DNA of 6,628 nt from SFJ001 sp045118955 (GCA_045118955.1 JBGVKB010000123.1:1-6628); one strand, 5' to 3'; shown: positions 1 to 5,801, counted from the stretch's first letter. Translations and numbers: made by a program. Notes: generated by a model from the letters alone, not told the origin.

Positions 1-1
1 G

Positions 2-418
2 GACGCACTGACCCAAAAGGCCGCCCGGGGCGAGCGCATCGCCCTGACCGGGCTGTCGCTGGACACGTTTGAGCAGTCGGTGCGGCAGACCGCGCCGTTG
101 GAGCGCACCCGTGCGCTGTCCACGTCCATCGACGATCTTTCCCTGTCCCGCCGCACCCGCAATCGGCTGAAGGAAGCAGGGATCTTAAACGTGTACCAGA
201 TCCTCAAACACACAAAGGAAGAATATCTCAGCCTATTGGACAATAACCTAGGCCGCTGGAGTACCGGTGAACTGGAACACGCACTAGCCGAATGTGGGCT
301 GGATCTCTCCGGTTATCCCGAACTGCAGTATCCTCCACCTTCCGATGATGATTACTACATGGGAGAGCTCGTTGGACTTCTGCCGCGCCGCACTCCAAAG
401 GAGGAACCCCCGAAATGA
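2..418 (+). CDS. Alpha-CTD-like domain protein (3' part of gene)
   Basis: The reading frame is open from the left edge, so only the last 138 residues are seen. Visible residues 42-100 align without gaps to the C-terminal domain of the RNA polymerase alpha subunit: IDDLSLSRRTRNRLKEAGI followed by the LGRWS turn, a helix-hairpin-helix-like fold that in RpoA binds UP-element DNA. By alignment from memory, most DNA-contact positions of E. coli alpha are kept (R265 as R51, N268 as N54, N294 as N82, G296 as G84, S299 as S87, E302 as E90), while K298 is W86. A 38-residue proline-rich, acidic tail follows. This is not rpoA: the sequence before the domain is not an alpha linker, and the next gene is not rplQ. 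An internal GTG at 80 lacks a ribosome binding site, so it is unlikely to be the start. The gene overlaps the radical SAM gene by four bases, suggesting translational coupling. The N-terminal part and true function are unknown. Confidence 0.8.
   Translation, partial: DALTQKAARGERIALTGLSLDTFEQSVRQTAPLERTRALSTSIDDLSLSRRTRNRLKEAGILNVYQILKHTKEEYLSLLDNNLGRWSTGELEHALAECGLDLSGYPELQYPPPSDDDYYMGELVGLLPRRTPKEEPPK
397..404 (+). promoter_or_regulatory. Ribosome binding site of the radical SAM gene
   Basis: AAAGGAGG ends 10 bases before the ATG at 415. It lies inside the preceding gene and fixes the start of the radical SAM gene at the ATGA overlap. Confidence 0.8.
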
Positions 419-1020
419 TCCCCGTCTTCGGCATCTCCCGCCTGCGCATGAGGCTGGACGGCAGCGGGGTGCGCACCCTTGTGGGCACCGCAGGCTGTCC
501 CCTGCGCTGCCGCTTCTGCCTGAATCCCCACGCATGGGACAGCTCCGCCGAGGCTGTACCCTACACCCCCGCCCAGCTCTACGAGGCCGTCCGGGTGGAC
601 AGCCTGTACTTTCAGGCCACCGGGGGCGGGGTCACCTTCGGCGGCGGCGAGCCGCTGCTGCACATGGACGGCATCGCCGAGTTCGCCGCCCTGTGCCCCG
701 CCGGGTGGAGCCTTTGGGCAGAGACCTCCCTCAATCTGCCCCGCACTGCCGTGCAGCGCGCCGCAGAGGTGTTTGACCACTTTGTGGTGGACATCAAGAC
801 CACCGACCCCGCGCTCTACCGCCGCTACACCGGCGCGGAGCTTGCCCCCGCACTGGGGAATCTGGCGTACCTGCTGGACACGGTGGGGCCTGCGCGGGTC
901 ACCGTCCGGGTGCCCTGCATCCCAGGCTTCGCGGACGAGGCATCCCGGCGGCGTTCGGCCGACGCGGTGCGCGCCCTGGGCGCACAGACCGTGGACGAAT
1001 TCACCTACATTTTACGATGA
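415..1020 (+). CDS. Radical SAM activase, glycyl-radical-enzyme-activating type
   Basis: A cytoplasmic iron-sulfur enzyme of 201 residues related to pyruvate formate-lyase activating enzymes, which cleave S-adenosylmethionine and place a radical on a glycine of a partner enzyme. Visible motifs are the cluster-binding C28-x3-C32-x2-C35 followed by L-N-P, the glycine-rich GGGVTFGGGEP at 70-80, VDIK at 125-128 followed by a YTG motif, and RVPCIPG at 165-171. All match the order seen in PflA-like activases. The protein lacks the extra ferredoxin-like cysteine insert found in many activases of other glycyl radical enzymes, and it is roughly 45 residues shorter than typical PflA. No glycyl radical enzyme gene is visible nearby, so the target is unknown. 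The start overlaps the upstream stop (ATGA), and a terminator follows 10 bases after the stop. The fold assignment is firm; the substrate is inference. Confidence 0.88.
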   Translation: MIPVFGISRLRMRLDGSGVRTLVGTAGCPLRCRFCLNPHAWDSSAEAVPYTPAQLYEAVRVDSLYFQATGGGVTFGGGEPLLHMDGIAEFAALCPAGWSLWAETSLNLPRTAVQRAAEVFDHFVVDIKTTDPALYRRYTGAELAPALGNLAYLLDTVGPARVTVRVPCIPGFADEASRRRSADAVRALGAQTVDEFTYILR

Positions 1021-1029
1021 CCCCCAAAC

Positions 1030-1070
1030 GGGCGGCGCGCTAAAGCAGGCGCGCCGCCCATATTTTGTGT
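1030..1070 (+). terminator. Rho-independent terminator after the radical SAM gene
   Basis: An 11-bp perfect GC-rich stem (GGGCGGCGCGC at 1030-1040, complement at 1049-1059) with an 8-base loop is followed by ATATTTTGTGT. The T tract is imperfect, but the stem is strong and sits 10 bases after the stop codon. It separates the first unit from the two-component locus. Confidence 0.85.
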
Positions 1071-1076
1071 CCTGCG

Positions 1077-1095
1077 CTTATTCTCATTTTTCTCA
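1077..1095 (-). promoter_or_regulatory. Candidate operator, copy A (upstream of the kinase)
   Basis: Read on the minus strand this is TGAGAAAAATGAGAATAAG. It matches 16 of 19 positions of TGGGAAAAATGAGAAATAG at 3231-3249, upstream of the GGT gene, including an unbroken 12-base identity. It contains TGAGAA twice with a 9-base period, the kind of tandem half-site many response regulators bind. It lies about 47 bases upstream of the -35 box of the kinase promoter. That it is bound by the adjacent response regulator is inference. Confidence 0.45.
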
Positions 1096-1142
1096 CACTG
1101 CAAAATAGAACGTATCGTCAACATTTTGCCCCAACCTGTACA

Positions 1143-1171
1143 TTTACAAATCCCCCCTGCCGTGCTATGCT
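1143..1171 (+). promoter_or_regulatory. Sigma-A-type promoter of the two-component operon
   Basis: TTTACA at 1143-1148 as the -35 box, a 17-base spacer, and TATGCT at 1166-1171 as the -10 box. The -10 is preceded by TGC, making an extended -10. The predicted transcript start is near 1178, giving a leader of roughly 65 bases. Box match and spacing are good for a vegetative promoter. Confidence 0.65.
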
Positions 1172-1186
1172 TGACCCAGAACCCTA

Positions 1187-1215
1187 CGCAGGCGCGGCGT
1201 CTTTTGCCGCCTGCG
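1187..1215 (+). other. Hairpin in the leader of the histidine kinase mRNA
   Basis: CGCAGGCG (1187-1194) is complementary to CGCCTGCG (1208-1215), an 8-bp stem with a 13-base loop. It ends 11 bases before the ribosome binding site. No T tract follows, so it is not a terminator. It may stabilise the mRNA or affect translation of the weak TTG start. Confidence 0.5.
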
Positions 1216-1226
1216 AAACTTTGTGC

Positions 1227-1233
1227 AAAGGAG
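1227..1233 (+). promoter_or_regulatory. Ribosome binding site that fixes a TTG start
   Basis: AAAGGAG lies 10 bases before TTG at 1244. A GTG in the same frame at 1223 would put this site inside the gene and has no Shine-Dalgarno sequence of its own, so TTG at 1244 is the better start. Confidence 0.75.
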
Positions 1234-1243
1234 CGTACCGCCC

Positions 1244-2617
1244 TTGAAACAGTTTCAGCTCGAATGCAGCCGCTCCATGCTGGTGCGGGGCTGCCTGATG
1301 GTGCTGCTGGGCATATTGTGCCCCCTGCTTGTGACCGCCGAGGGCATGGGCATCTACGCCGACCTACAGGCCGTGCTGATCAGCGGCGATGTGGGCACCC
1401 TGCTGTGGCTGGCGCTGCGGCTGGTGTTTCTGAACAGTCTGCGCGCCATCCCCCATTATCTGGGCGCATTTATGATCAGCGACTCCCTCACCCTGTATGC
1501 GGGCGGTCGGCGCGCCTTCTGGCTGAACATCCTGCTCACCCCCACCCTCATCCTGCTGGTGTACAACGTCATCTACTTTTTCTACCACATTCACTACGAT
1601 TTTAGCTGGCCGGCCATGCTGCTGGTGATGTTCATCCTGTTTTTGTCCTACTTTCACCTGCTGTCCTCCCACTTTTTCAACAAGCTGCTCCTGCTCAGCA
1701 CCCTGCTGTTCGCGGTGCAGTGTTTGGACGTGGCCCCCGCCCTCACCCCCTACGGCTTTGGCCGCGGCGAGATCTCCCGGGACGTGAAACTGGCCGCCCA
1801 CCTCTTCAACGCCGAGCCGGTGCTGAACCTGTTTATCCTTGCGATGTGCTTTGCGTTCTTCTTCTGCGTGTTCGTGCAGGTGCTGCTGCTCATCAAGGAC
1901 TACCGCCTGCGGGTGGCCGAGGCCAAGCAGGCCAAGGTGGAACAGGAGCTGCATCAGACCCAGCTTCAGGCGCTTCGCCTGCGCAGCCTGAGCGAGGTGC
2001 AGTTTCTGGTGCACGACCTGAAAAGCCCCCTCACCACCATGCAGGGACTGGTGAGCCTGTCGGCCATGATGGAGCACGACCCCCGCATTGCGGAGTATCT
2101 GGAGCGCATCTCGGACGCCACCACCAACATGAACGAGATGATCTCGGAGATCCTGTACGAGGATCGAAAATCCGAGGTGCCCACCGGCGAACTGCTGAAC
2201 ACCGCGCTGGCCAACGCGGCCATCCACATCCCGCCGGACATCATCCGCTATACCAACGACTGCCCCGGCCGGCCGGTGCTGTGCAACCGGGTGCGGCTGG
2301 CGCGGGCCATCGCCAACACGCTGGACAACGCCTATCAGGCCCTGTGCGCGGATGGCGGTTACATCGACCTGACGGTAGAGGGGCTTGAAACGGAACACCG
2401 CATCCGCATCACCGTGCAGGACAACGGCATCGGCATGGATGCGGACGAGCTGGCGCGCATCTGGGATCCGGGCTTTTCCCGCAGCAAGTCCACCGGGCTG
2501 GGCATGAGCTTCATCCGGCAGGTGGTGGAAAACCACGGCGGCACCATCCGGGTGGAGAGCGAAAAGGGCCGCGGCACCACAGTGACCATCGAACTGGAGG
2601 AATACATCCATGGATGA
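1244..2617 (+). CDS. Sensor histidine kinase, six-pass membrane sensor
   Basis: A 457-residue membrane sensor kinase using a TTG start. The N-terminal half is hydrophobic, with about six membrane segments (near residues 13-32, 50-78, 92-114, 122-142, 146-168 and 197-225) and only short loops, so it probably senses within or close to the membrane. A charged, coiled-coil-like linker follows (AKQAKVEQELHQTQLQALRL). The kinase core has the H box HDLKSP with phospho-accepting H257, an N box NTLDNA with N358 and N362, the G1 box DNGIGM at 393-398, an F-box region around IWDPGFS, and the G2 box TGLGM at 417-421. It therefore autophosphorylates and passes phosphate to the response regulator encoded next, whose start overlaps this gene by 8 bases. 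The sensor is unlike the periplasmic PAS sensor of CitA/DcuS kinases even though the partner regulator is of their type. The signal is unknown. Confidence 0.93.
   Translation: MKQFQLECSRSMLVRGCLMVLLGILCPLLVTAEGMGIYADLQAVLISGDVGTLLWLALRLVFLNSLRAIPHYLGAFMISDSLTLYAGGRRAFWLNILLTPTLILLVYNVIYFFYHIHYDFSWPAMLLVMFILFLSYFHLLSSHFFNKLLLLSTLLFAVQCLDVAPALTPYGFGRGEISRDVKLAAHLFNAEPVLNLFILAMCFAFFFCVFVQVLLLIKDYRLRVAEAKQAKVEQELHQTQLQALRLRSLSEVQFLVHDLKSPLTTMQGLVSLSAMMEHDPRIAEYLERISDATTNMNEMISEILYEDRKSEVPTGELLNTALANAAIHIPPDIIRYTNDCPGRPVLCNRVRLARAIANTLDNAYQALCADGGYIDLTVEGLETEHRIRITVQDNGIGMDADELARIWDPGFSRSKSTGLGMSFIRQVVENHGGTIRVESEKGRGTTVTIELEEYIHG
2596..2600 (+). promoter_or_regulatory. Ribosome binding site of the response regulator
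   Basis: GGAGG inside the end of the kinase gene, 9 bases before ATG at 2610. It supports that start, and hence the 8-base overlap and coupled translation. Confidence 0.75.
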
Positions 2618-3224
2618 GACCAAGACCATTCTGGCCATCGACGACAATCCGGACATTCTGTACACGCTGGAGCAGATTTGCACCTTCCGGGGCTGGCACA
2701 TCCTCACGGCGCTGAACTGGGCGACCGCCAAGCCCCAGCTCACCGCCGAACCCATCGACGTGATCCTGGTGGACTACCATATGCCCGGCGCGGACGGTGT
2801 GGACGCGGTGCGGGGCATCCGCCGGGTGCTGCCGGACGTGCCCATCATCGTGCTGACCTGCGAGGAGCGGGGCAGCGTGATGCAGCGCTTTCTGGACGCG
2901 GGGGCCAACGACTACGCCCTGAAGCCCATCAAGGCGCTGGATCTGATCTCCCGCATTCAGGTGCATCTGCAGTACCACGCCCGCAGCCGGTACTACACCA
3001 ACCACGAAAAGGGCATCAGCGCCTCCACCATGCAGACCGTTCTGGATTTTCTTGACGCACAAACCGATTTTCTGGACGCGGAGGAGATCGCCGAGCAGAC
3101 CGGCATAAAGAAAAAGACTCTGTATCGCTATTTGAACAATCTTCAACAGCACGGACGGCTGCACGTTCAGCAGGCCTACGGCGACACCGGCCGCCCCCGC
3201 ACCCTCTATCGGCTGAAGGGCTGA
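2610..3224 (+). CDS. Response regulator, CitB/DcuR-like output domain
   Basis: A 204-residue cytoplasmic DNA-binding regulator. The receiver domain (about 1-120) has the acidic pair D11/D12, phospho-accepting D55 (VDYHMPG), T83 (VLTC) and K105 (LKPI), all the residues expected for an active receiver. The output domain (about 140-204) has a helix-turn-helix at roughly 155-178 (AEEIAEQTGIKKKTLYRYL) followed by YGDTGRPRTLYRL. That arrangement resembles the C-terminal domain of CitB/DcuR/CitT regulators, where a Y-G-x-x-GRP-x-x-x-Y segment follows the helix-turn-helix. It is a little shorter than typical members. Its start overlaps the kinase gene, so the two are a cognate pair. Likely targets are its own operon and the GGT gene just downstream, since both have a shared 19-bp element upstream. 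No terminator separates it from that gene. Confidence 0.93.
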   Translation: MDETKTILAIDDNPDILYTLEQICTFRGWHILTALNWATAKPQLTAEPIDVILVDYHMPGADGVDAVRGIRRVLPDVPIIVLTCEERGSVMQRFLDAGANDYALKPIKALDLISRIQVHLQYHARSRYYTNHEKGISASTMQTVLDFLDAQTDFLDAEEIAEQTGIKKKTLYRYLNNLQQHGRLHVQQAYGDTGRPRTLYRLKG

Positions 3225-3230
3225 TCCCCA

Positions 3231-3249
3231 TGGGAAAAATGAGAAATAG
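3231..3249 (+). promoter_or_regulatory. Candidate operator, copy B (upstream of GGT)
   Basis: TGGGAAAAATGAGAAATAG begins 7 bases after the response regulator stop codon. It matches the inverted element at 1077-1095 in 16 of 19 positions and also contains the 9-base-period repeat (TGGGAA, TGAGAA). It sits directly upstream of the proposed -35 box, about -59 to -41 from the predicted transcript start, a classic activator position. Binding is inferred. Confidence 0.45.
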
Positions 3250-3253
3250 AATG

Positions 3254-3283
3254 TTCAACCATTCCCCTCTCTGCTAGTATAAA
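3254..3283 (+). promoter_or_regulatory. Promoter of the GGT gene
   Basis: TATAAA at 3278-3283 is a good -10 box with TTCAAC at 3254-3259, 18 bases upstream, as a weak -35. An overlapping alternative is the extended -10 TGCTAGTAT (3272-3280) with TGTTCA at 3252. The weak -35 with an adjacent repeat element fits an activator-dependent promoter. Predicted leader is about 55 bases. Confidence 0.55.
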
Positions 3284-3331
3284 ATCGGAAGACGTAAACC
3301 ACTTTGCCCGCCTTCAACACTTTTAAACGAG

Positions 3332-3336
3332 AGGAG
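3332..3336 (+). promoter_or_regulatory. Ribosome binding site choosing the GTG start of GGT
   Basis: AGGAG lies 7 bases before GTG at 3344 and 16 before the in-frame ATG at 3353. The spacing favours GTG. Either start keeps the full signal peptide. Confidence 0.7.
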
Positions 3337-3343
3337 AATTCCC

Positions 3344-5164
3344 GTGACAACGATGAAACGATTGATCTCCCTGCTCACCGCACTGGCTCTGATGCTGTGC
3401 GTCGTCGCCTGCGGCGGCGCCGCTTCCAGCGCGCCTGCCAGCCAGCCCGCCTCCAGCGCGCCGGCGGCCACCGCTGAGCCGGCCCCCGAGAAGTCCTTCT
3501 ATATGGACATCCCTCAGGAGTACCGCAGCTGGGACGAGAACGGCCAGAACATCGACTTTGACCGTCTGGGCACCGCCGAGAACGGCATGGTCGCCTCCCT
3601 GCGCTATGAGGCTTCCGCCATTGGTGTGGACATCATGAAGCAGGGCGGCAACGCCGTGGACGCGGCGGTCGCCACCGCTCTGGCCCTGACCGTGACCATG
3701 CCCGAGATGTGCGGCGTGGCCGGCGGCGGTCTGATGACCTACTACGATGCCGAGACCGGCGAGACTACCTTCCTGAGCTTCCGCGAGACCGCCCCCATGT
3801 TCCAGACCGCTGAGATGTGGGTGCAGGACGAGAGCAGCGCGGTCATCGGCAACCACAATATGTTCGGCGGCCTGTCCGTCGGCGTTCCCGGCGAGGTCGC
3901 CGGTCTGTATCAGGCTCTGGAGGACTACGGCACCATGGAGTGGGCCGAGGTCATCCAGCCCGCCATCGACATCGCCCGCGAGGGTTACCTGGTGACCCCC
4001 GAGCTGCGCGAGTACATCCTGTACGCCTATGACACCATGGCCGCCAGCACCGAGCTGAGCGAGATCTACCTGACCGAGGACGGCATGATCCCCGAGGTCA
4101 ACGATGTGATCTACAACGAGTACATGGCCAACGCTCTGGAGATCATCCGGGACAAGGGCCCCGAGGGCTTCTACACCGGCCCCATGGCCGAGGCTATGGT
4201 GAAGGCCACCCAGTCCGCCGGCGGTCTGCTGACCATGGAGGATCTGGCCGCTTACGAGCCTTGGTATGAGGAGCCTGCCATCGGCACCTACCGCGGCTAC
4301 ACCGTCGCTTCCGCTGCTTCCCCCTCCTCCGGCGGCACCTTCATCATCGAGGCGCTGAACATTCTGGAGAACCTGCCCGTTCTGGACTACGATTCCACCG
4401 AGCGCTGGCATCAGCTGGCCGAGGTGCAGAAGATCGTCTGGGCTGACCGCGCCGAGTTCATGGCCGACGTCCGCTTTGTGGACGTGCCCATCAAGGGTCT
4501 GACCAATAAGGAGTACGCCGCTGAGCGCGCCACCGAGATCGATATGACCAAGGCGCAGGACTTCTCCTTCGGCAATGCCTGGGATTATGACAGCGAGAGC
4601 GAGAACACCACCTCCTTCTCCGTTGCCGACAAGGCCGGCAACATGGTCACCATCACCCACACCATCAACTACGTCTGGGGCAGCAAGGTCTACGTCCCCG
4701 GCTACGGCTTCTTCATGAACGACCAGCTGGGCGACTTCGTGGCCGGCACCGGCTACTCCAACTCTCTGGAGCCGGGCAAGGCCCCCCTGTCCTCCATGAG
4801 CCCCACCGTGGTCATGGATCCCGAGGGCAAGCCCTTCATGACCCTGGGCGCCCCCGGCGGCGTGCAGATCTTCCCCGCCGTGACCCAGTGCATCATCAAC
4901 GCCATCGACTACGGCATGAACGTGGACGAGGCCGTCAACAGCCCCCGCATCGCGGCCACCAGCTACGGCTTCAACTACAGTAAGGAGCTGGCCGACGAGA
5001 TCTGCGCCGAGCTGACTGAGATGGGCCACGAGGGTCTGAGCGAGACCAACGCCATCGCCCTGCCCAGCGCCATCATGTATATGCCGGACGGCACCATGCA
5101 GGGCAGCGTGGAGCGCCACGCCGGTCTGGGTGAGTTCGGTGACGGCGTCGCCATCGGCTTCTGA
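3344..5164 (+). CDS. ggt: Gamma-glutamyltransferase (glutathione hydrolase), lipoprotein
   Basis: A 606-residue N-terminal-nucleophile hydrolase that cleaves or transfers the gamma-glutamyl group of glutathione and related compounds outside the cell. The signal peptide ends in lipobox VVAC, so C23 should be lipidated and the enzyme anchored on the outer membrane face. A serine/alanine/proline linker (24-48) follows. Family signatures: GGNAVDAAVA, a GVAGGG loop, FRETAP with substrate-binding R147, TTSFSV with catalytic T422, PLSSMSP at 481-487, and oxyanion GAPGG at 502-506. Self-cleavage before T422 would give chains of about 399 and 185 residues. The stretch between GDF and PLSS is about ten residues shorter than in E. 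coli GGT, meaning no extended lid over the active site, as in B. subtilis GGT. Codon use is strongly biased (Lys almost all AAG, Glu almost all GAG), unlike neighbouring genes, suggesting high expression. It follows a two-component system and precedes another lipoprotein by 25 bases. Confidence 0.95.
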   Translation: MTTMKRLISLLTALALMLCVVACGGAASSAPASQPASSAPAATAEPAPEKSFYMDIPQEYRSWDENGQNIDFDRLGTAENGMVASLRYEASAIGVDIMKQGGNAVDAAVATALALTVTMPEMCGVAGGGLMTYYDAETGETTFLSFRETAPMFQTAEMWVQDESSAVIGNHNMFGGLSVGVPGEVAGLYQALEDYGTMEWAEVIQPAIDIAREGYLVTPELREYILYAYDTMAASTELSEIYLTEDGMIPEVNDVIYNEYMANALEIIRDKGPEGFYTGPMAEAMVKATQSAGGLLTMEDLAAYEPWYEEPAIGTYRGYTVASAASPSSGGTFIIEALNILENLPVLDYDSTERWHQLAEVQKIVWADRAEFMADVRFVDVPIKGLTNKEYAAERATEIDMTKAQDFSFGNAWDYDSESENTTSFSVADKAGNMVTITHTINYVWGSKVYVPGYGFFMNDQLGDFVAGTGYSNSLEPGKAPLSSMSPTVVMDPEGKPFMTLGAPGGVQIFPAVTQCIINAIDYGMNVDEAVNSPRIAATSYGFNYSKELADEICAELTEMGHEGLSETNAIALPSAIMYMPDGTMQGSVERHAGLGEFGDGVAIGF

Positions 5165-5189
5165 TTTCACACAAAAGGATGTATGAGGA

Positions 5190-5801
5190 ATGGTACGACA
5201 GTTTTTGCGGAGCATCGCCCTGCTTCTGGCACTGGCCCTGTTGACCGCCTGCAGGGGCACCGCCCCTGCGGTGGTACACACAGAGCCTAATAAAGGTGCC
5301 CCCACTATCCCCGAAAACAGCTTCCATTCCCCCATTCTGCTTACTTCCGTCGGGCAAAGCGCGGATGTATACGTTACCCAAACCCTGCTTTGGCAGTCCG
5401 GTATGCACAAGCTTATCATGGCTCCGGTGGTTCAGGTGGAGGACCTGACCAACCGATACGGGACGCTGATCCTTGCTGTGGGCGGCAGTGCAAAAGGTCT
5501 GGGCGTGGCCGGCATCAATTTCCGTGAGGAGTTTTCCCGCACGGAGACCCTGATCTCCCGCGCCGAGGAGCTGGACATCCCCATTCTGGCGGTGCATCTG
5601 GGCGGTCAGACCCGCCGGGGCGAGTTTTCCGACCCGCTCATCCGTCTGGTGCTGGACTCCGCTGCCGCCGCCATCGTACTCAGTGAGGGCGACTGGGACG
5701 ACTATATGCTGAATCGGATCCTCGACAACGGGATCCCCGTTCAGTATGTGGACGATCCGTTGGACACCGCCGAGGTATTCCACTCCATCTTTACAGAATG
5801 A
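5190..5801 (+). CDS. DUF6305-like lipoprotein
   Basis: A 203-residue protein with a signal peptide ending in lipobox LTAC, so C21 should be lipidated and the protein exposed on the cell surface. The mature part begins with a loose linker, then SPILLTSVGQSADV (about 47-60), the segment YGTLILAVGGSAKGLGVAG, then IPILAVHLGGQTRRGEFSD. I recognise this pattern as the DUF6305 family from memory; its biochemical role is not established to my knowledge. The alternation of hydrophobic strands with glycine turns suggests an alpha/beta fold. The start is ATG at 5190, with AAAGGA at 5174-5179 placed 10 bases before it. It begins 25 bases after the GGT stop with no terminator or promoter between, so the two are probably co-transcribed and act at the same place in the cell. 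Codon use is ordinary, in contrast to GGT. A binding role for a GGT substrate or product is only a guess. Confidence 0.82.
   Translation: MVRQFLRSIALLLALALLTACRGTAPAVVHTEPNKGAPTIPENSFHSPILLTSVGQSADVYVTQTLLWQSGMHKLIMAPVVQVEDLTNRYGTLILAVGGSAKGLGVAGINFREEFSRTETLISRAEELDIPILAVHLGGQTRRGEFSDPLIRLVLDSAAAAIVLSEGDWDDYMLNRILDNGIPVQYVDDPLDTAEVFHSIFTE

Noticed and set aside
80..82. GTG at 80 as the start of the alpha-CTD-like gene
   Set aside because: No ribosome binding site precedes it and the frame stays open to the window edge with protein-like sequence, so the gene starts upstream.
2..418. The first gene as rpoA
   Set aside because: It has an acidic/proline tail, a non-alpha upstream segment, a K298-to-Trp change and is followed by a radical SAM gene instead of rplQ.
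294..776. Arginine-rich plus-strand frames overlapping the radical SAM gene, and similar ones at 773-1108 and 1720-2388
   Set aside because: They are frame shadows in GC-rich DNA with low-complexity Arg/Ala/Pro sequence and no ribosome binding site.
1223..1243. GTG at 1223 as the start of the histidine kinase
   Set aside because: The only Shine-Dalgarno sequence (1227-1233) lies downstream of it, correctly spaced for TTG at 1244.
1071..1243. A riboswitch or small RNA in the leader before the kinase
   Set aside because: I see only one short hairpin and no conserved riboswitch core or antiterminator arrangement.
1364..2755. A 463-residue open frame on the minus strand across the kinase gene
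   Set aside because: The kinase frame has all catalytic boxes. The antisense product is low-complexity His/Gln/Gly-rich and has no recognisable domain.
3323..5419. A 698-residue open frame on the minus strand across the whole GGT gene
   Set aside because: It is antisense to a well-supported enzyme. Its sequence is rich in His, Gly, Val and Ala as expected from complementing biased codons, and no family motif is recognisable.
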